A stretch of DNA of 64,000 nucleotides from assembly GCA_019218415.1 (NCBI GenBank), contig JAHUUL010000004.1, positions 1 through 64,000 on the forward strand, written 5' to 3'. Below the pieces are notes generated by a model. That model searched no databases. It was given only the letters and a program-made list of their open reading frames with translations, and was not told the origin of the DNA. This DNA is from Dermabacteraceae bacterium TAE3-ERU27. GTDB lineage: Bacteria; Actinomycetota; Actinomycetes; Actinomycetales; Dermabacteraceae. A program made the translations under genes and the position numbers. Numbering within the stretch: the first letter of the stretch is position 1; each line of letters opens with the position of its first letter. Of the stretch, positions 44,493 through 52,799 are shown piece after piece.

Positions 44493-46724
44493 CTAAAGCC
44501 CCTCGGGCAGTTCCCCGGAATAGACCACGCCCAGTATCGCGGTGGGGCGGGTCATTGCCACGAACACGTCGCTCGCGCCCTGTGAATGCGCGGCCGCGAT
44601 AGCGCCCGGCTCCACCAGCGTCACCGCGTCGAACTCGAGGCCCTTAGCGGCCTCCGCGTCCATCACCGCGACCTCGCTGTCGATGCCGCCGCTGCCCAGG
44701 CCCGCATTTACCCCCGCACGGGCGAACTCGGCACCGATAGCCGCCACATCATCGCTCGGGCAGATCACCGCGATCCGGCCGCCCGTGGTCTGCTTCTGCC
44801 GCAGCGCGCACGCCACGGCCTCCGCCGCCACCTCGTCCGCAGCGCAGGAAACGTATTCGATCTCGTGCTCGCCCTCGCGCACCGAAGTCACCGGTGTCGT
44901 CACCACGCCGGCGGCAGCCGCAACCCGCTGCGCCGCATCCATCACCAGGCGCGGCGTACGGTAATTAACCGTCAGCTCCTCCACCACGGCGCGCTCCTCC
45001 ACGTGCGGGGCGAAAGTGTCCCGCCACGAACGCGTCCCGGCGGGTGAGGACGTCTGCGCCACGTCGCCCACCACGGTGAAAGATTTCGTCGGGCAGCGGC
45101 GCATCAGCAGCCGCCACATCATCTGGGAAAGCTCCTGCGCCTCGTCAACCACCACGTGCCCGAAAGCCCAGGTGCGATCGCCAGCGGCGCGCTCCGCCAG
45201 GGAAACGTAACGTGATCCCTGGCGCATCTGCGCGGCTAAGGTGTCGGCATCCACAGTCGCGGCCGCGCCGTCCCAGGAATCGATCACCTGCTGCGCGTAC
45301 TCGCGGCCCGCGTCCAGGTCCTCACGTTCGGCGCGGCTGCGCGCCGACGCCCCCGCCGGGTCCTCGCCCAGCAGTTCGGCAAGCTCGTCTAGCAGCGGCA
45401 CGTCCTCCACCGTGAACGGGGAGTCCTTTTCCCGCACGATCGCGGCGATGTCCTTTTCGGAAAGGCCCCGATCGGCCGCGCGCAGGCGCTCCGGGTGCGC
45501 CAGCAGAATCTTTAAGAACATCTGCGGCGTGTAGGGCAGCCAGAGCTTGTTCAGCGTCACCCGCACCTCGCGGCTAAGCGGCAGATCGCCCAGGATGGTG
45601 GCGCGGTCTTCCTCCAGCACCGCGTGACCGGCGGCGCGCAGGCGCTCCAGGTACTGATCCGCCAGCTTGTCCAGCATGATGCGCACGAAAATATCGCGCG
45701 CCTCGTTGTGCGGCTTGTGGGAGGAACGCGCGTCCCGCTGCGCGGCGGCCACGTCCTTCGGCTCGATGGTCAGCACCACCGAATTAATCGCCACCTGCAC
45801 CGGCTCCTCCAGGCGCAGCTGCCGCTGCGAAACCGCGCGTTTAAGCAGCTTCGCCATGCGCAGATCGCCCTTAACGCGCTGCGCCTCGGGGGAATCGTGC
45901 ACGTCGGTCACCATGCCGGGCAGCAACTGGCCGGGGGTCAGCATGGCCACGCCCGATTCGCCGAGCGAGGGCAGCACGCGTTCGATGTAGCGCAGGAAGC
46001 CATCGGTGGGAGCCACGATCAGCACGCCCGCGTGTTCCAGCTTGCGGCGGTGCGTGTAAAGCAGATAGGCGGCGCGGTGCAGCGCCACGGCGGTCTTGCC
46101 CGTGCCCGGCCCGCCCTGCACCACCAGCACGCCGCGTACGTCGGCGCGGATGATGCGGTCCTGTTCGGCCTGGATGGTGGAGACGATGTCGCCCATGCGT
46201 CCCGTGCGCTGGCTGCTGAGCGCCGCCAGCAGAGCGCCCTCGCCCTGCAGGGAAGCGCCGTCGGCGTCGCTCCCGTCCAGCAGGGAAGCGTCCAGCACGT
46301 CGTCTTCCAGCCCCAGCACTGTACGACCGCGCGTGATCAGGTGGCGGCGCAGCGTCACGCCCAGGCGTTCGGTGGAGGTCGCCTGATAGAAAGCGGCGGC
46401 GGCGGGGGCGCGCCAGTCAACCAGCAGCTGTTCGCGCTCGGGCGTGAACAGGCCGATACGGCCGATGTAGAGGCGGGAATCGTCCTCGCGGTCGAGCCTG
46501 CCGAAGACGACCCTCTCGCGCACGGAAGCGAGCAGGGAAAGGCGGTCCTCGTAGCGCGCCACGAAAGCGTCCCGTTCGGAACGGTTCTGGTGCGTCGTGG
46601 CCGACTGGGAGGCCTGCGCCTCGTCCAGCCGCTGCTGCAGCGTCTCTGTCAGCTCATCGAGCCGGGAATAGAGTCGATCAACGTAGGCCTGTTCAGCCGG
46701 CAGGTCACGGTTCTCTGTCGCCAA
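44493..46724 (-). CDS. helD: RNA polymerase recycling helicase-like protein HelD
   Basis: 743 residues from the TTG at 46724. UvrD/Rep-like ATPase that pulls stalled RNA polymerase off DNA. The N-terminal coiled coil (EQAYVDRLYSRLDELTETLQ) fits the HelD secondary-channel arm. Walker A GGPGTGKTAVALH is near residue 204, Walker B is VVDEAQELSQMM, and later motifs include TVVGDVAQTSSPAGTRSW and a VAMTRPT segment. An in-frame TTG at 46778 would add 18 residues but lacks a ribosome-binding site, whereas AAGGCGGA precedes 46724. Actinobacterial relatives (HelR) can protect from rifampicin. It is divergent from the PAC2 gene. Confidence 0.88.
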   Translation of the reverse strand: MATENRDLPAEQAYVDRLYSRLDELTETLQQRLDEAQASQSATTHQNRSERDAFVARYEDRLSLLASVRERVVFGRLDREDDSRLYIGRIGLFTPEREQLLVDWRAPAAAAFYQATSTERLGVTLRRHLITRGRTVLGLEDDVLDASLLDGSDADGASLQGEGALLAALSSQRTGRMGDIVSTIQAEQDRIIRADVRGVLVVQGGPGTGKTAVALHRAAYLLYTHRRKLEHAGVLIVAPTDGFLRYIERVLPSLGESGVAMLTPGQLLPGMVTDVHDSPEAQRVKGDLRMAKLLKRAVSQRQLRLEEPVQVAINSVVLTIEPKDVAAAQRDARSSHKPHNEARDIFVRIMLDKLADQYLERLRAAGHAVLEEDRATILGDLPLSREVRVTLNKLWLPYTPQMFLKILLAHPERLRAADRGLSEKDIAAIVREKDSPFTVEDVPLLDELAELLGEDPAGASARSRAEREDLDAGREYAQQVIDSWDGAAATVDADTLAAQMRQGSRYVSLAERAAGDRTWAFGHVVVDEAQELSQMMWRLLMRRCPTKSFTVVGDVAQTSSPAGTRSWRDTFAPHVEERAVVEELTVNYRTPRLVMDAAQRVAAAAGVVTTPVTSVREGEHEIEYVSCAADEVAAEAVACALRQKQTTGGRIAVICPSDDVAAIGAEFARAGVNAGLGSGGIDSEVAVMDAEAAKGLEFDAVTLVEPGAIAAAHSQGASDVFVAMTRPTAILGVVYSGELPEGL

Positions 46725-46865
46725 CGGTGTATTCCGCCTTAGTCTGTGAAGTGAAAGCGAGCCTCTCCCTGCGCGCAAAGGCCGTGGCCGCGCGTAAGTT
46801 TAGGCAATGTTCCATTATGGTTGATTAGTCCGATCCAGGAAACCCGGTCGTGAGGAGAACAGCGA

Positions 46866-47852
46866 ATGGAGCCCCGACGTCTCTACCGCTTTGCCGCGCA
46901 GGAAGTGCTGGCGCGCGTGCCGAATGAGCCGCTAACGCTCGTGCACGCCTTTCCGGGGCTGACCGACACGGGTAACACCTGCAAGCTACTGACCAGTTTT
47001 CTTGAGGGAACTTGCCTGCCGCAGACCCTGGCGGAGTTCGATACCGACGAACTGCTCGACTACCGCGGCACCTACCTACAGGCCTATTTCGTGGACGGCG
47101 GCTTCGCCCCGATTCAGATTCCGCGCATCGAACTGAAGCTGATGCGTGACGAGTCCGACAAACCGTTTCTCTTCCTGAGCGGCCCCGATCCCGACATGCG
47201 TTGGCTCGGGCTGCGCGATGCGGTCATCGAACTGATCGACATCTTCGACGTACGCCGGGTGGTTTCCCTGATGTCATTCCCGATGAACGTGCCGCACACC
47301 CGCCCGATTCGGGTCATGGAATACGCCGGGGTGGTCGATACGCCCCCGGATTCGCTCGATCAGCTCAGCCAGATGATGGCCCCGACGCCGTTCAACATTT
47401 TCCTCAGCACGGAACTGGCCCGGCACGGGATAGACACCCTCGGCTATGTGGCGCAGGTGCCGCACTACATGGCCAGGCGCGACTTTGAACCGGCTACCCT
47501 CGCGCTGCTGCGCAGGCTCAGCGAGTCCGCCGGGCTCGATCTGCAGCTCGTGGATCTCGGCGACGACTGCGATGTGGTGCTCGCGCAGGCCGATCAGTCG
47601 GCGCGAGAAAACGAGGAAGTTGCGGCCCATGTGGCGCAACTTGAGCAAATATATGACGAGGCTCTCGAAGATGAGATCGCCGCACCCCTGCGAGTACGGC
47701 AAGACACGCCTACAGGGGACGAAATCGCTACCCGTTTCGAGCGTTTCCTCGCCTCCCAGGAGGGCGAAAAACCCTCCGAAAATGGCGAAAATGGCTCTGA
47801 AATGGGCAAAAAACCTGATGAGGGGGGACAGGACGGCGAAAACGTGCAATGA
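46866..47852 (+). CDS. PAC2-family protein (proteasome-assembly-chaperone-like)
   Basis: 328 residues. The PAC2 fold is suggested by LVHAFPGLTDTGNTCKLL near the start, FLSGPDPDMRW and VSLMSFPMNVPHTRP in the middle. Actinobacterial PAC2 proteins are of uncertain function. The C-terminal 60 residues are a Glu/Lys/Gly/Asn-rich tail with short repeats (GENGSEMGKKP). CGTGAGGAGAAC precedes the ATG. No proteasome genes are in the window. Its stop is followed by the cold-shock gene leader. Confidence 0.82.
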   Translation: MEPRRLYRFAAQEVLARVPNEPLTLVHAFPGLTDTGNTCKLLTSFLEGTCLPQTLAEFDTDELLDYRGTYLQAYFVDGGFAPIQIPRIELKLMRDESDKPFLFLSGPDPDMRWLGLRDAVIELIDIFDVRRVVSLMSFPMNVPHTRPIRVMEYAGVVDTPPDSLDQLSQMMAPTPFNIFLSTELARHGIDTLGYVAQVPHYMARRDFEPATLALLRRLSESAGLDLQLVDLGDDCDVVLAQADQSARENEEVAAHVAQLEQIYDEALEDEIAAPLRVRQDTPTGDEIATRFERFLASQEGEKPSENGENGSEMGKKPDEGGQDGENVQ

Positions 47853-48013
47853 TTGATCTCGTTGCAGTGATGTGTTCTTCGCAAGGAGAGCACGCGGAGT
47901 TTCGACCTGAGGTCGCACCTTCGTGCCCTGTCTAGGAAGAAACAGGCAGGGACGACACATGCGGCAAGAATGTCGCCGAACGGCGGCAGCGCCAGACGCA
48001 AGGAGATACGGTC
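47853..48013 (+). promoter_or_regulatory. Structured leader upstream of the cold-shock gene
   Basis: 161 nt without a gene. It contains several small hairpins: CGACCTgAGGTCG (47903-47915), GCACcttcGTGC (47915-47926) and CCTGT…ACAGG (47927-47946). Long folded 5' leaders that act as thermosensors are known for cold-shock genes. I see no clear -10/-35 pair. AAGGAGA lies before the ATG. Confidence 0.45.
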
Positions 48014-48217
48014 ATGGCACAGGGTTCCGTTAAGTGGTTCAACGCAGAAAAAGGCTTCGGCTTCATCGAAACCGATGGTGGCGGCTCGGACGTTTTCGTC
48101 CACCACTCCAGCATCGATATGACCGGCTACCGCTCGCTCAATGAGGGCCAGCGAGTCGAGTTCGATGTAACCGATGGCCCCAAGGGCCCGCAGGCGGAAA
48201 ACGTCCGCGCACTCTGA
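48014..48217 (+). CDS. cspA: Cold-shock domain protein (CspA family)
   Basis: 67 residues. A single OB-fold RNA chaperone. RNP1 (KGFGFIE) and RNP2 (VFVHHSSI) are intact. The start [15 protein letters not shown] and length match actinobacterial CspA. CAAGGAGATACGGTC precedes the ATG. It is followed by a strong terminator, so it is a one-gene unit or the end of the PAC2 transcript. Confidence 0.95.
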   Translation: MAQGSVKWFNAEKGFGFIETDGGGSDVFVHHSSIDMTGYRSLNEGQRVEFDVTDGPKGPQAENVRAL

Positions 48218-48235
48218 TTTACCCCAGAGACTTTA

Positions 48236-48276
48236 GAGCGGGGCTCGTCCGAAAGGACGGGCCCCGCTCGCTTTTT
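48236..48276 (+). terminator. Rho-independent terminator after cspA
   Basis: GAGCGGGGCtCGTCC pairs with GGACGgGCCCCGCTC around GAAA and ends in CTTTTT. Confidence 0.92.
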
Positions 48277-48329
48277 GTCTCTTTCCAAATGCGCCTAGGG
48301 CTCTTGCCCTAGGAGTTGCCACCCCGGGA

Positions 48330-49145
48330 TTACGCGGTGATCACGTTGCCCTGACGCGCTAGCTGCGCCAGATCGCCGCCGCTCAGCAGCCTTACCGTGA
48401 CGGCGTCCCGCCGCAACGCTCGCTCCAGCCCTGCGGGCGGTGCCACATCGGCGGCGAGCAGCACGCAGTTGCCGTAGCGACGCTTCTTAAAGACGCCCGG
48501 CTCCGCGATCACGTGAACCTGCTTAAAGGCCTCGGAAAGGGTTGCGTATTCGTCGGCCAGCAGCGTCGTGCCGGGCTTGGCCGCGCAGTTAACCAGATAG
48601 CTTCCCTGCTGCCCGACGGCGCGCCGGGCCTGCTGCGCTGCGGCCAGCGTGGTGAGGGAGGTCGGGGTTTCGTCCCCCGCAAAGACGTCCCGAATTAGCA
48701 CGTCGCAGCCCGCCTCCGGGAGCGTCGGCAGGGTGGCTATCGCGTCCGCCGCACGCACCCGCACCTCGGGGGAGCGCGGCAGATCGAACCAGGCGCGCGC
48801 ATTTTCTGCCAGGACGCGATCCAGCTCCACTACCAGCTGCCTAGAGCCGGGGTGCCCCGCGGCGATAGCGCGCGCGAGCGTGCAGGCGCCGCCGCCCAGG
48901 TGCGTCACCCGCACTGGTGCGGGGGGAGCGTGGAGTTCATCCACCGTGCAGCGGATCCAGCGCATGTATTCGAAGCTGAGCGTGAGCGGGTCCGGGTGCA
49001 CCTCCGAACTGGGTACGCCATTAACGAACAGGGTGAGCGTGCCGTCGGTTTCCCGCGTAATACGGGCCGTTCCCGTCCCTATCTCAATGTCTTGCTCCAA
49101 CGGGGCGCCGCCCGCGGCTTTCTTTCCCTCTGCTTTTCTTGCCAC
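48330..49145 (-). CDS. Spermidine-synthase-like methyltransferase-fold protein
   Basis: 271 residues. The spermidine synthase (SpeE-like) fold is indicated by the N-terminal beta segment (LTLFVNGVPSSEVHPDPLTLSFEYMRWI), the nucleotide-binding glycine motif THLGGGACTLARAI, the acidic VVELDRVLAENA, and the DVLIRDVFAGDETP segment. In this clade the catalytic GDxx of true spermidine synthases is altered (RDVF), so it may be a methylase or a non-canonical enzyme. It has no transmembrane half, unlike fused actinobacterial forms. It is divergent from dinB. Confidence 0.82.
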   Translation of the reverse strand: MARKAEGKKAAGGAPLEQDIEIGTGTARITRETDGTLTLFVNGVPSSEVHPDPLTLSFEYMRWIRCTVDELHAPPAPVRVTHLGGGACTLARAIAAGHPGSRQLVVELDRVLAENARAWFDLPRSPEVRVRAADAIATLPTLPEAGCDVLIRDVFAGDETPTSLTTLAAAQQARRAVGQQGSYLVNCAAKPGTTLLADEYATLSEAFKQVHVIAEPGVFKKRRYGNCVLLAADVAPPAGLERALRRDAVTVRLLSGGDLAQLARQGNVITA

Positions 49146-49192
49146 CCCTGCAGGGTAGATTGTTTAGGGTGCCGATTCGGGGAGGTGAGGGT

Positions 49193-50344
49193 GTGAATGA
49201 CGACGGGTGCAACATTCTTCATGTAGACATGGACGCCTTCTTCGCGTCGGTAGAAATACGCGATAACCCGGCCCTGCGCGGCCTGCCCGTGGTTGTCGGC
49301 CGCGACGGTCCACGCTCCGTGGTGGCGGCGGCCAGCTATCCGGCACGCGCCTACGGAGTGCATTCCGCGATGGCGATGGCGATAGCCAAGAGCCGCTGCC
49401 CCAAACTGGTGGCAATCCCGCCACGCATGGCGCACTATCGCGCCATCTCGGCACAGGTGATGGCGATACTGGAATCGTTTACGCCGGTTGTCCAGCAGGT
49501 AAGCGTGGACGAAGCGTTCCTGGACGTCTCCGGGGCGCTGCGCCACTTCGGCTCTCCCGGCAAGATCGCGGCCCAAATCCGTGCGCGCGTACGCCAAGAA
49601 GTGGGACTGCCCTGCAGCGTAGGGGTGGCCGCCGCGAAATCGATAGCGAAGATAGCCTCCGGCAAGGCGAAACCGGACGGCTTGCTCGTGGTTCCCGCGG
49701 CGGAAAGCGCCGCGTTTCTCGCGCCGCTGCCGGTCGGCGCGGTTTGGGGCGTCGGCCGGGTGGCCTCCGGCAAACTCAGCAACATGGGCATCCACACCGT
49801 GGGGGATCTGGCTGCGGTGCCGCTACCCACGCTGCGGCGCATAGTCGGCGTGCAGGCGGTTCCCATGCAGCGCGTCGCGCAGGGGCTCGATGATGCGCCG
49901 GTAGGCACTCAGCGGGTGGATAAGAGCATGGGCATGGAACGCACCTACGACGAAGACCTGGTCGGTTACCGCGAGATTCACGCGCAGCTCGTGGACATGG
50001 CCGACACGGTAGCGGCCAGGTTGCGCAGCCACGGCACCGCCGCCCGCACCGTCAGCATCAAGGTCCGTTTGGGCGACGGGCAGACCCTCACGCGCAGCGT
50101 TACCATGACGCAACCGTCCGCCAGCGGGGAAAGAATCCGTGAGCACGTGCTCGCCCTCTGGCAGCGTCTCGGCCTAGCGGGGCAGCGGGTGCGCCTGCTC
50201 GGCGTGCGCGGGGAAAACCTGGGCCCGGCCGCGAGCATGGAGCTAGCCAGCCGCGAGGGATGGGACGAACTAGAAGCCGCCATGGACAGGGCCAGGCAGC
50301 GTTTCGGGGAGGCGACCCTGCGGCGCGGCTCTACCCTCCTTTGA
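49193..50344 (+). CDS. dinB: DNA polymerase IV
   Basis: 383 residues from the GTG at 49193. Y-family translesion polymerase. The catalytic motif HVDMDAFFASVE lies just after the start, and the second catalytic carboxylates are in QVSVDEAFLDVS. The little-finger domain follows from about 240. The C-terminus ends with FGEATLRRGSTLL, and no beta-clamp peptide (QLxLF) is obvious in that tail. GGGGAGGTGAGG precedes the GTG. An upstream GTG at 49169 has TAGATT seven bases before it and could be a leaderless start. No LexA box is visible, so SOS control is not supported. Confidence 0.94.
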   Translation: MNDDGCNILHVDMDAFFASVEIRDNPALRGLPVVVGRDGPRSVVAAASYPARAYGVHSAMAMAIAKSRCPKLVAIPPRMAHYRAISAQVMAILESFTPVVQQVSVDEAFLDVSGALRHFGSPGKIAAQIRARVRQEVGLPCSVGVAAAKSIAKIASGKAKPDGLLVVPAAESAAFLAPLPVGAVWGVGRVASGKLSNMGIHTVGDLAAVPLPTLRRIVGVQAVPMQRVAQGLDDAPVGTQRVDKSMGMERTYDEDLVGYREIHAQLVDMADTVAARLRSHGTAARTVSIKVRLGDGQTLTRSVTMTQPSASGERIREHVLALWQRLGLAGQRVRLLGVRGENLGPAASMELASREGWDELEAAMDRARQRFGEATLRRGSTLL

Positions 50345-50445
50345 GGCGCGTAGTCACGCGCTGGCGTTAAGGCCACATTTTCTAGCGGGGCGGTTAGGCG
50401 TATCCTTGGGGGAAGCTCACCCGGTCAACGCATAAGGAGACTGCG

Positions 50446-50814
50446 ATGCCACTGTCTGAATACGAACAGCGCGTGCTCGCCGAGATGGAGAAGCACCTGT
50501 TCGAGCAGGACCCTGAGCTTGCCTCCGCGCTGCGCGAGGACGCGACCCCGCGCAGGGATAAGAAACGGGTGGTGCTGGGCGTAACGATAGCGATTTGCGG
50601 CTTCGGCCTGCTTATCGCCGGCATGGCCACACAGCAGATCTGGCTTGGCATGCTGGCGTTCCTGGTGATGCTGGCGGGCGCGCTCACCGCGATCCTGGCC
50701 CCCACAGTGATGGGGGCGGCTGGCGGAGCGAAGTTTGCGCAGCGCGATGTGCGACAGCAGGGCGGTAGCTTCATGGATACGATGCAAAAGCGCTGGGAGA
50801 GCCGGGAGCAATAG
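50446..50814 (+). CDS. DUF3040 membrane protein
   Basis: 122 residues. The N-terminus MPLSEYEQRVLAEMEKHLFEQDPELASAL is the DUF3040 signature; two transmembrane helices follow (about 46-64 and 67-88), separated by a short turn, with a charged C-terminus. It is an actinobacterial family with no known function, often near dinB or mraZ, as here. Its expression may be linked to the division cluster but it ends in its own terminator. ATAAGGAGAC precedes the ATG. Confidence 0.88.
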   Translation: MPLSEYEQRVLAEMEKHLFEQDPELASALREDATPRRDKKRVVLGVTIAICGFGLLIAGMATQQIWLGMLAFLVMLAGALTAILAPTVMGAAGGAKFAQRDVRQQGGSFMDTMQKRWESREQ

Positions 50815-50877
50815 CGCCTCGGCTAAGCACCTCCCGGTCCTGGGCGGTGCAGAACAAAACCAAATAGGCGCGCTTGA

Positions 50878-50912
50878 GCGGGTGGTTTCCCTGTCGGGAA
50901 CCGCCCGCTTTT
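50878..50912 (+). terminator. Rho-independent terminator after DUF3040 gene
   Basis: GCGGGTGGTTTCCC pairs with GGGAACCGCCCGC (one bulge) with a 4-nt loop, followed by TTTT. It separates the DUF3040 gene from the mraZ promoter region. Confidence 0.88.
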
Positions 50913-51242
50913 GTCGTTCTAGACCGTGTTCTGAGCCCAGGGATGGAAAAATCCCTCCACCCCGCTCCACTCGTCCCTCCACTTTGCCCCCACTAAGCCC
51001 CATATTCGGATAAAACTGCAGGTCAAAAGGGTGGGGGTCGGTGGAGTGGATTTGCTTGCGGGGGCTTTGGGAAATAATTGCTCCACATCACTCCACGCTA
51101 TCTACCTGCGCTTTTGCTGTGTGTAGAAACTTTTTTGGGATTCATGGGTTACCAAGTGGTGTGGAGTGGGGTAAAGTGGGGGCATCGGGAAGAGAGGCTC
51201 TGACGAGAGTCGCTCCAGGAATCCGCCGGGAGGTGAAGCGCC
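50913..51242 (+). promoter_or_regulatory. mraZ upstream control region with GTGG/CCAC repeat clusters
   Basis: A 330-bp gene-free stretch. It holds four clusters of the MraZ-box core in alternating orientation: CCAC-type at 50955-50994 (four copies, spacing 10, 12, 11), GTGG-type at 51030-51050, CCAC-type at 51081-51096 (spacing 10), and AGTGG at 51155, 51165 and 51175 (exact 10-bp period) just before mraZ. MraZ binds direct repeats with 10-bp period upstream of its own operon; the last cluster fits that. The other three are additional. A -10/-35 pair is not clear. Confidence 0.65.
51155..51184 (+). promoter_or_regulatory. MraZ box (three direct repeats)
   Basis: AGTGG repeated at 51155, 51165 and 51175 with exact 10-bp period, 60 bp before mraZ. 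This matches the known MraZ operator, direct repeats of TGGG/GTGG cores. MraZ autorepression of the division cluster is therefore likely. Confidence 0.75.
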
Positions 51243-51674
51243 ATGTTTCTTGGCACCTTCACGCCCCGCATGGACGACAAAGGCAGGCTTATCTTTCCGG
51301 CCAAGTACCGTGACCAGCTGGCTGCGGGGCTTGTGGTGACCAAGGGGCAGGAGCACTGCATCTGCGTCTATCCGATCCGTGAATTCGAGCGGATCCACGA
51401 AGACCTGCGCAAGGCTCCCGTCACGAGCGGCGACGCTCGGGATTACGTCCGCATTCTGCTTTCTGCGGCGGAGGACCTGACCCCGGACAAGCAGGGGCGC
51501 ATCACCATTCCGGCGGAGCTGCGCAACTACGCGAAGCTGGAAAAGGAATGCACCGTGATCGGTGCCGGTCACCGGCTGGAAATCTGGTCGCCCACCGCAT
51601 GGGAGGCCTACCTGCGGGAAAAGGAAGAGAAATTCGCGGAGACCGCCACGGAAGTGGTTCCGGGACTCTTCTAA
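51243..51674 (+). CDS. mraZ: Transcriptional regulator MraZ
   Basis: 143 residues. A DNA-binding protein made of two SpoVT-AbrB domains that regulates the division and cell-wall cluster. Both copies of the DxKGR motif are visible: [15 protein letters not shown] near residue 10 and [16 protein letters not shown] near 83. GGGAGGTGAAGCGCC precedes the ATG. Its own operators lie upstream. Confidence 0.96.
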   Translation: MFLGTFTPRMDDKGRLIFPAKYRDQLAAGLVVTKGQEHCICVYPIREFERIHEDLRKAPVTSGDARDYVRILLSAAEDLTPDKQGRITIPAELRNYAKLEKECTVIGAGHRLEIWSPTAWEAYLREKEEKFAETATEVVPGLF

Positions 51675-51700
51675 AACTAAACAGCCAGTTGGCAACAACG

Positions 51701-51786
51701 GATGCGAGATGAGATCTCTACCGCTTTAGCCCCGACGCATCTTCCCCGGTGGCGGGACTGAAGCGGCAGGGATCTGATCTCGCATC
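51701..51786 (+). ncRNA. mraW-type structured RNA between mraZ and rsmH
   Basis: Two 34-nt arms (51701-51734 and 51753-51786) pair almost throughout: GATGCGAGAT with ATCTCGCATC, AGATC with GATCT, CCGCTT with AAGCGG, and CCCG with CGGG, leaving three or four mismatches or wobbles. The loop is ACGCATCTTCCCCGGTGG. A conserved RNA called the mraW motif is known in actinobacteria upstream of mraW (rsmH), and position and long hairpin fit. It is probably cis-acting. It does not end in a T-tract, so it is not a simple terminator. Confidence 0.72.
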
Positions 51787-51834
51787 ACTGGCATATCTAC
51801 CGATTTATCCACTGCGAGCCTTGAGGAGGAGCGG

Positions 51835-52797
51835 ATGCCCACGCATATTCCCGTGCTGCGTGATCGCTGCGTGGAACTCCTCGGCGGCAACCTCCGCGAG
51901 GGCGGCGTCTACGTTGATGCCACCCTGGGACTGGCGGGACACGCCGGCGCCGTGCTGTCGGCCTATCCGCAGGCATTCCTGGTTGGGATAGATCGCGACA
52001 CGCAGGCGCTAAGCGTAGCCAAAGAAAGATTGCTCGCTGCCGGGCACGAGGGGCGCTTCCACCTGGTGCACGCCACCTACGACGAAATCCCGCGCGCGCT
52101 TGCCGAGGCCGGCTTCGCTGCCGCTGACGGCATCCTGATGGACCTCGGGCTTTCCAGCCTGCAGATAGACGATGACGCACGCGGTTTTGCCTACCGGGTG
52201 GATGCCCCGCTGGACATGCGCATGGACCAGGAATCGGACACCCCTACCGCGGCCGATCTGCTGGCGGAACTGGATGAGTCGGAACTGGCGCACATCATCA
52301 GCGAATACGGTGAGGAACGTTTCGCGCGCAAGATCGCTAGGCGCATCGTTACGCAGAGGGAGACGCAGCCGCTAACCCGTTCCGGGCAGCTGGTGGAACT
52401 CCTAGACCGTGCCATCCCCGCAGCGAGCAAGCGCAGCGGCGGGCATCCGGCGAAGCGCACCTTCCAGGCGCTGCGCATCGCGGTTAACCGTGAGTTCGAG
52501 ATTCTCGACCGCGCGCTCAACTGCGCGCTTGACTCGCTTAAGGTCGGCGGCAGGCTGGTCATCGAGTCTTACCACTCGCTTGAGGACCGCCGTGTAAAGC
52601 AGGCATTCGCTTCCCGTACCCGTTCGAGCGCCCCGGCTGGGCTGCCGCTCGAACTAGAGGAACACAAACCAACTTTCCGCACCCTGACCAGGGGAGCGGA
52701 ACAGGCAGACGAAACAGAACAGGAAACTAACCCGCGCTCCGCATCGGTGCGTTTGCGTGCGGTGGAAAGAATCCGCGAAGACCGGAGGAGGAACTAG
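51835..52797 (+). CDS. rsmH: 16S rRNA (cytosine-1402-N4)-methyltransferase RsmH (MraW)
   Basis: 320 residues. Methylates C1402 of 16S rRNA in the decoding site. The N-terminus HIPVLRDRCVELLG is diagnostic, followed by DATLGLAGHAGAVL (SAM site), GILMDLGLSSLQID, and DMRMDQ; the C-terminal motif ESYHSLEDRRVKQAF is complete. GAGGAGGAGC precedes the ATG. The 160-bp gap from mraZ holds the structured RNA. Confidence 0.97.
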   Translation: MPTHIPVLRDRCVELLGGNLREGGVYVDATLGLAGHAGAVLSAYPQAFLVGIDRDTQALSVAKERLLAAGHEGRFHLVHATYDEIPRALAEAGFAAADGILMDLGLSSLQIDDDARGFAYRVDAPLDMRMDQESDTPTAADLLAELDESELAHIISEYGEERFARKIARRIVTQRETQPLTRSGQLVELLDRAIPAASKRSGGHPAKRTFQALRIAVNREFEILDRALNCALDSLKVGGRLVIESYHSLEDRRVKQAFASRTRSSAPAGLPLELEEHKPTFRTLTRGAEQADETEQETNPRSASVRLRAVERIREDRRRN

Positions 52798-52799
52798 GC

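Noticed and set aside
45624-46742. 372-codon plus-strand open frame opposite helD
   Set aside because: The minus strand encodes an ATPase with all helicase motifs; the plus-strand frame has none.
49139-49192. LexA box upstream of dinB
   Set aside because: No TCGAAC or GTTCGA half-site in this interval, so SOS control of dinB is not supported.
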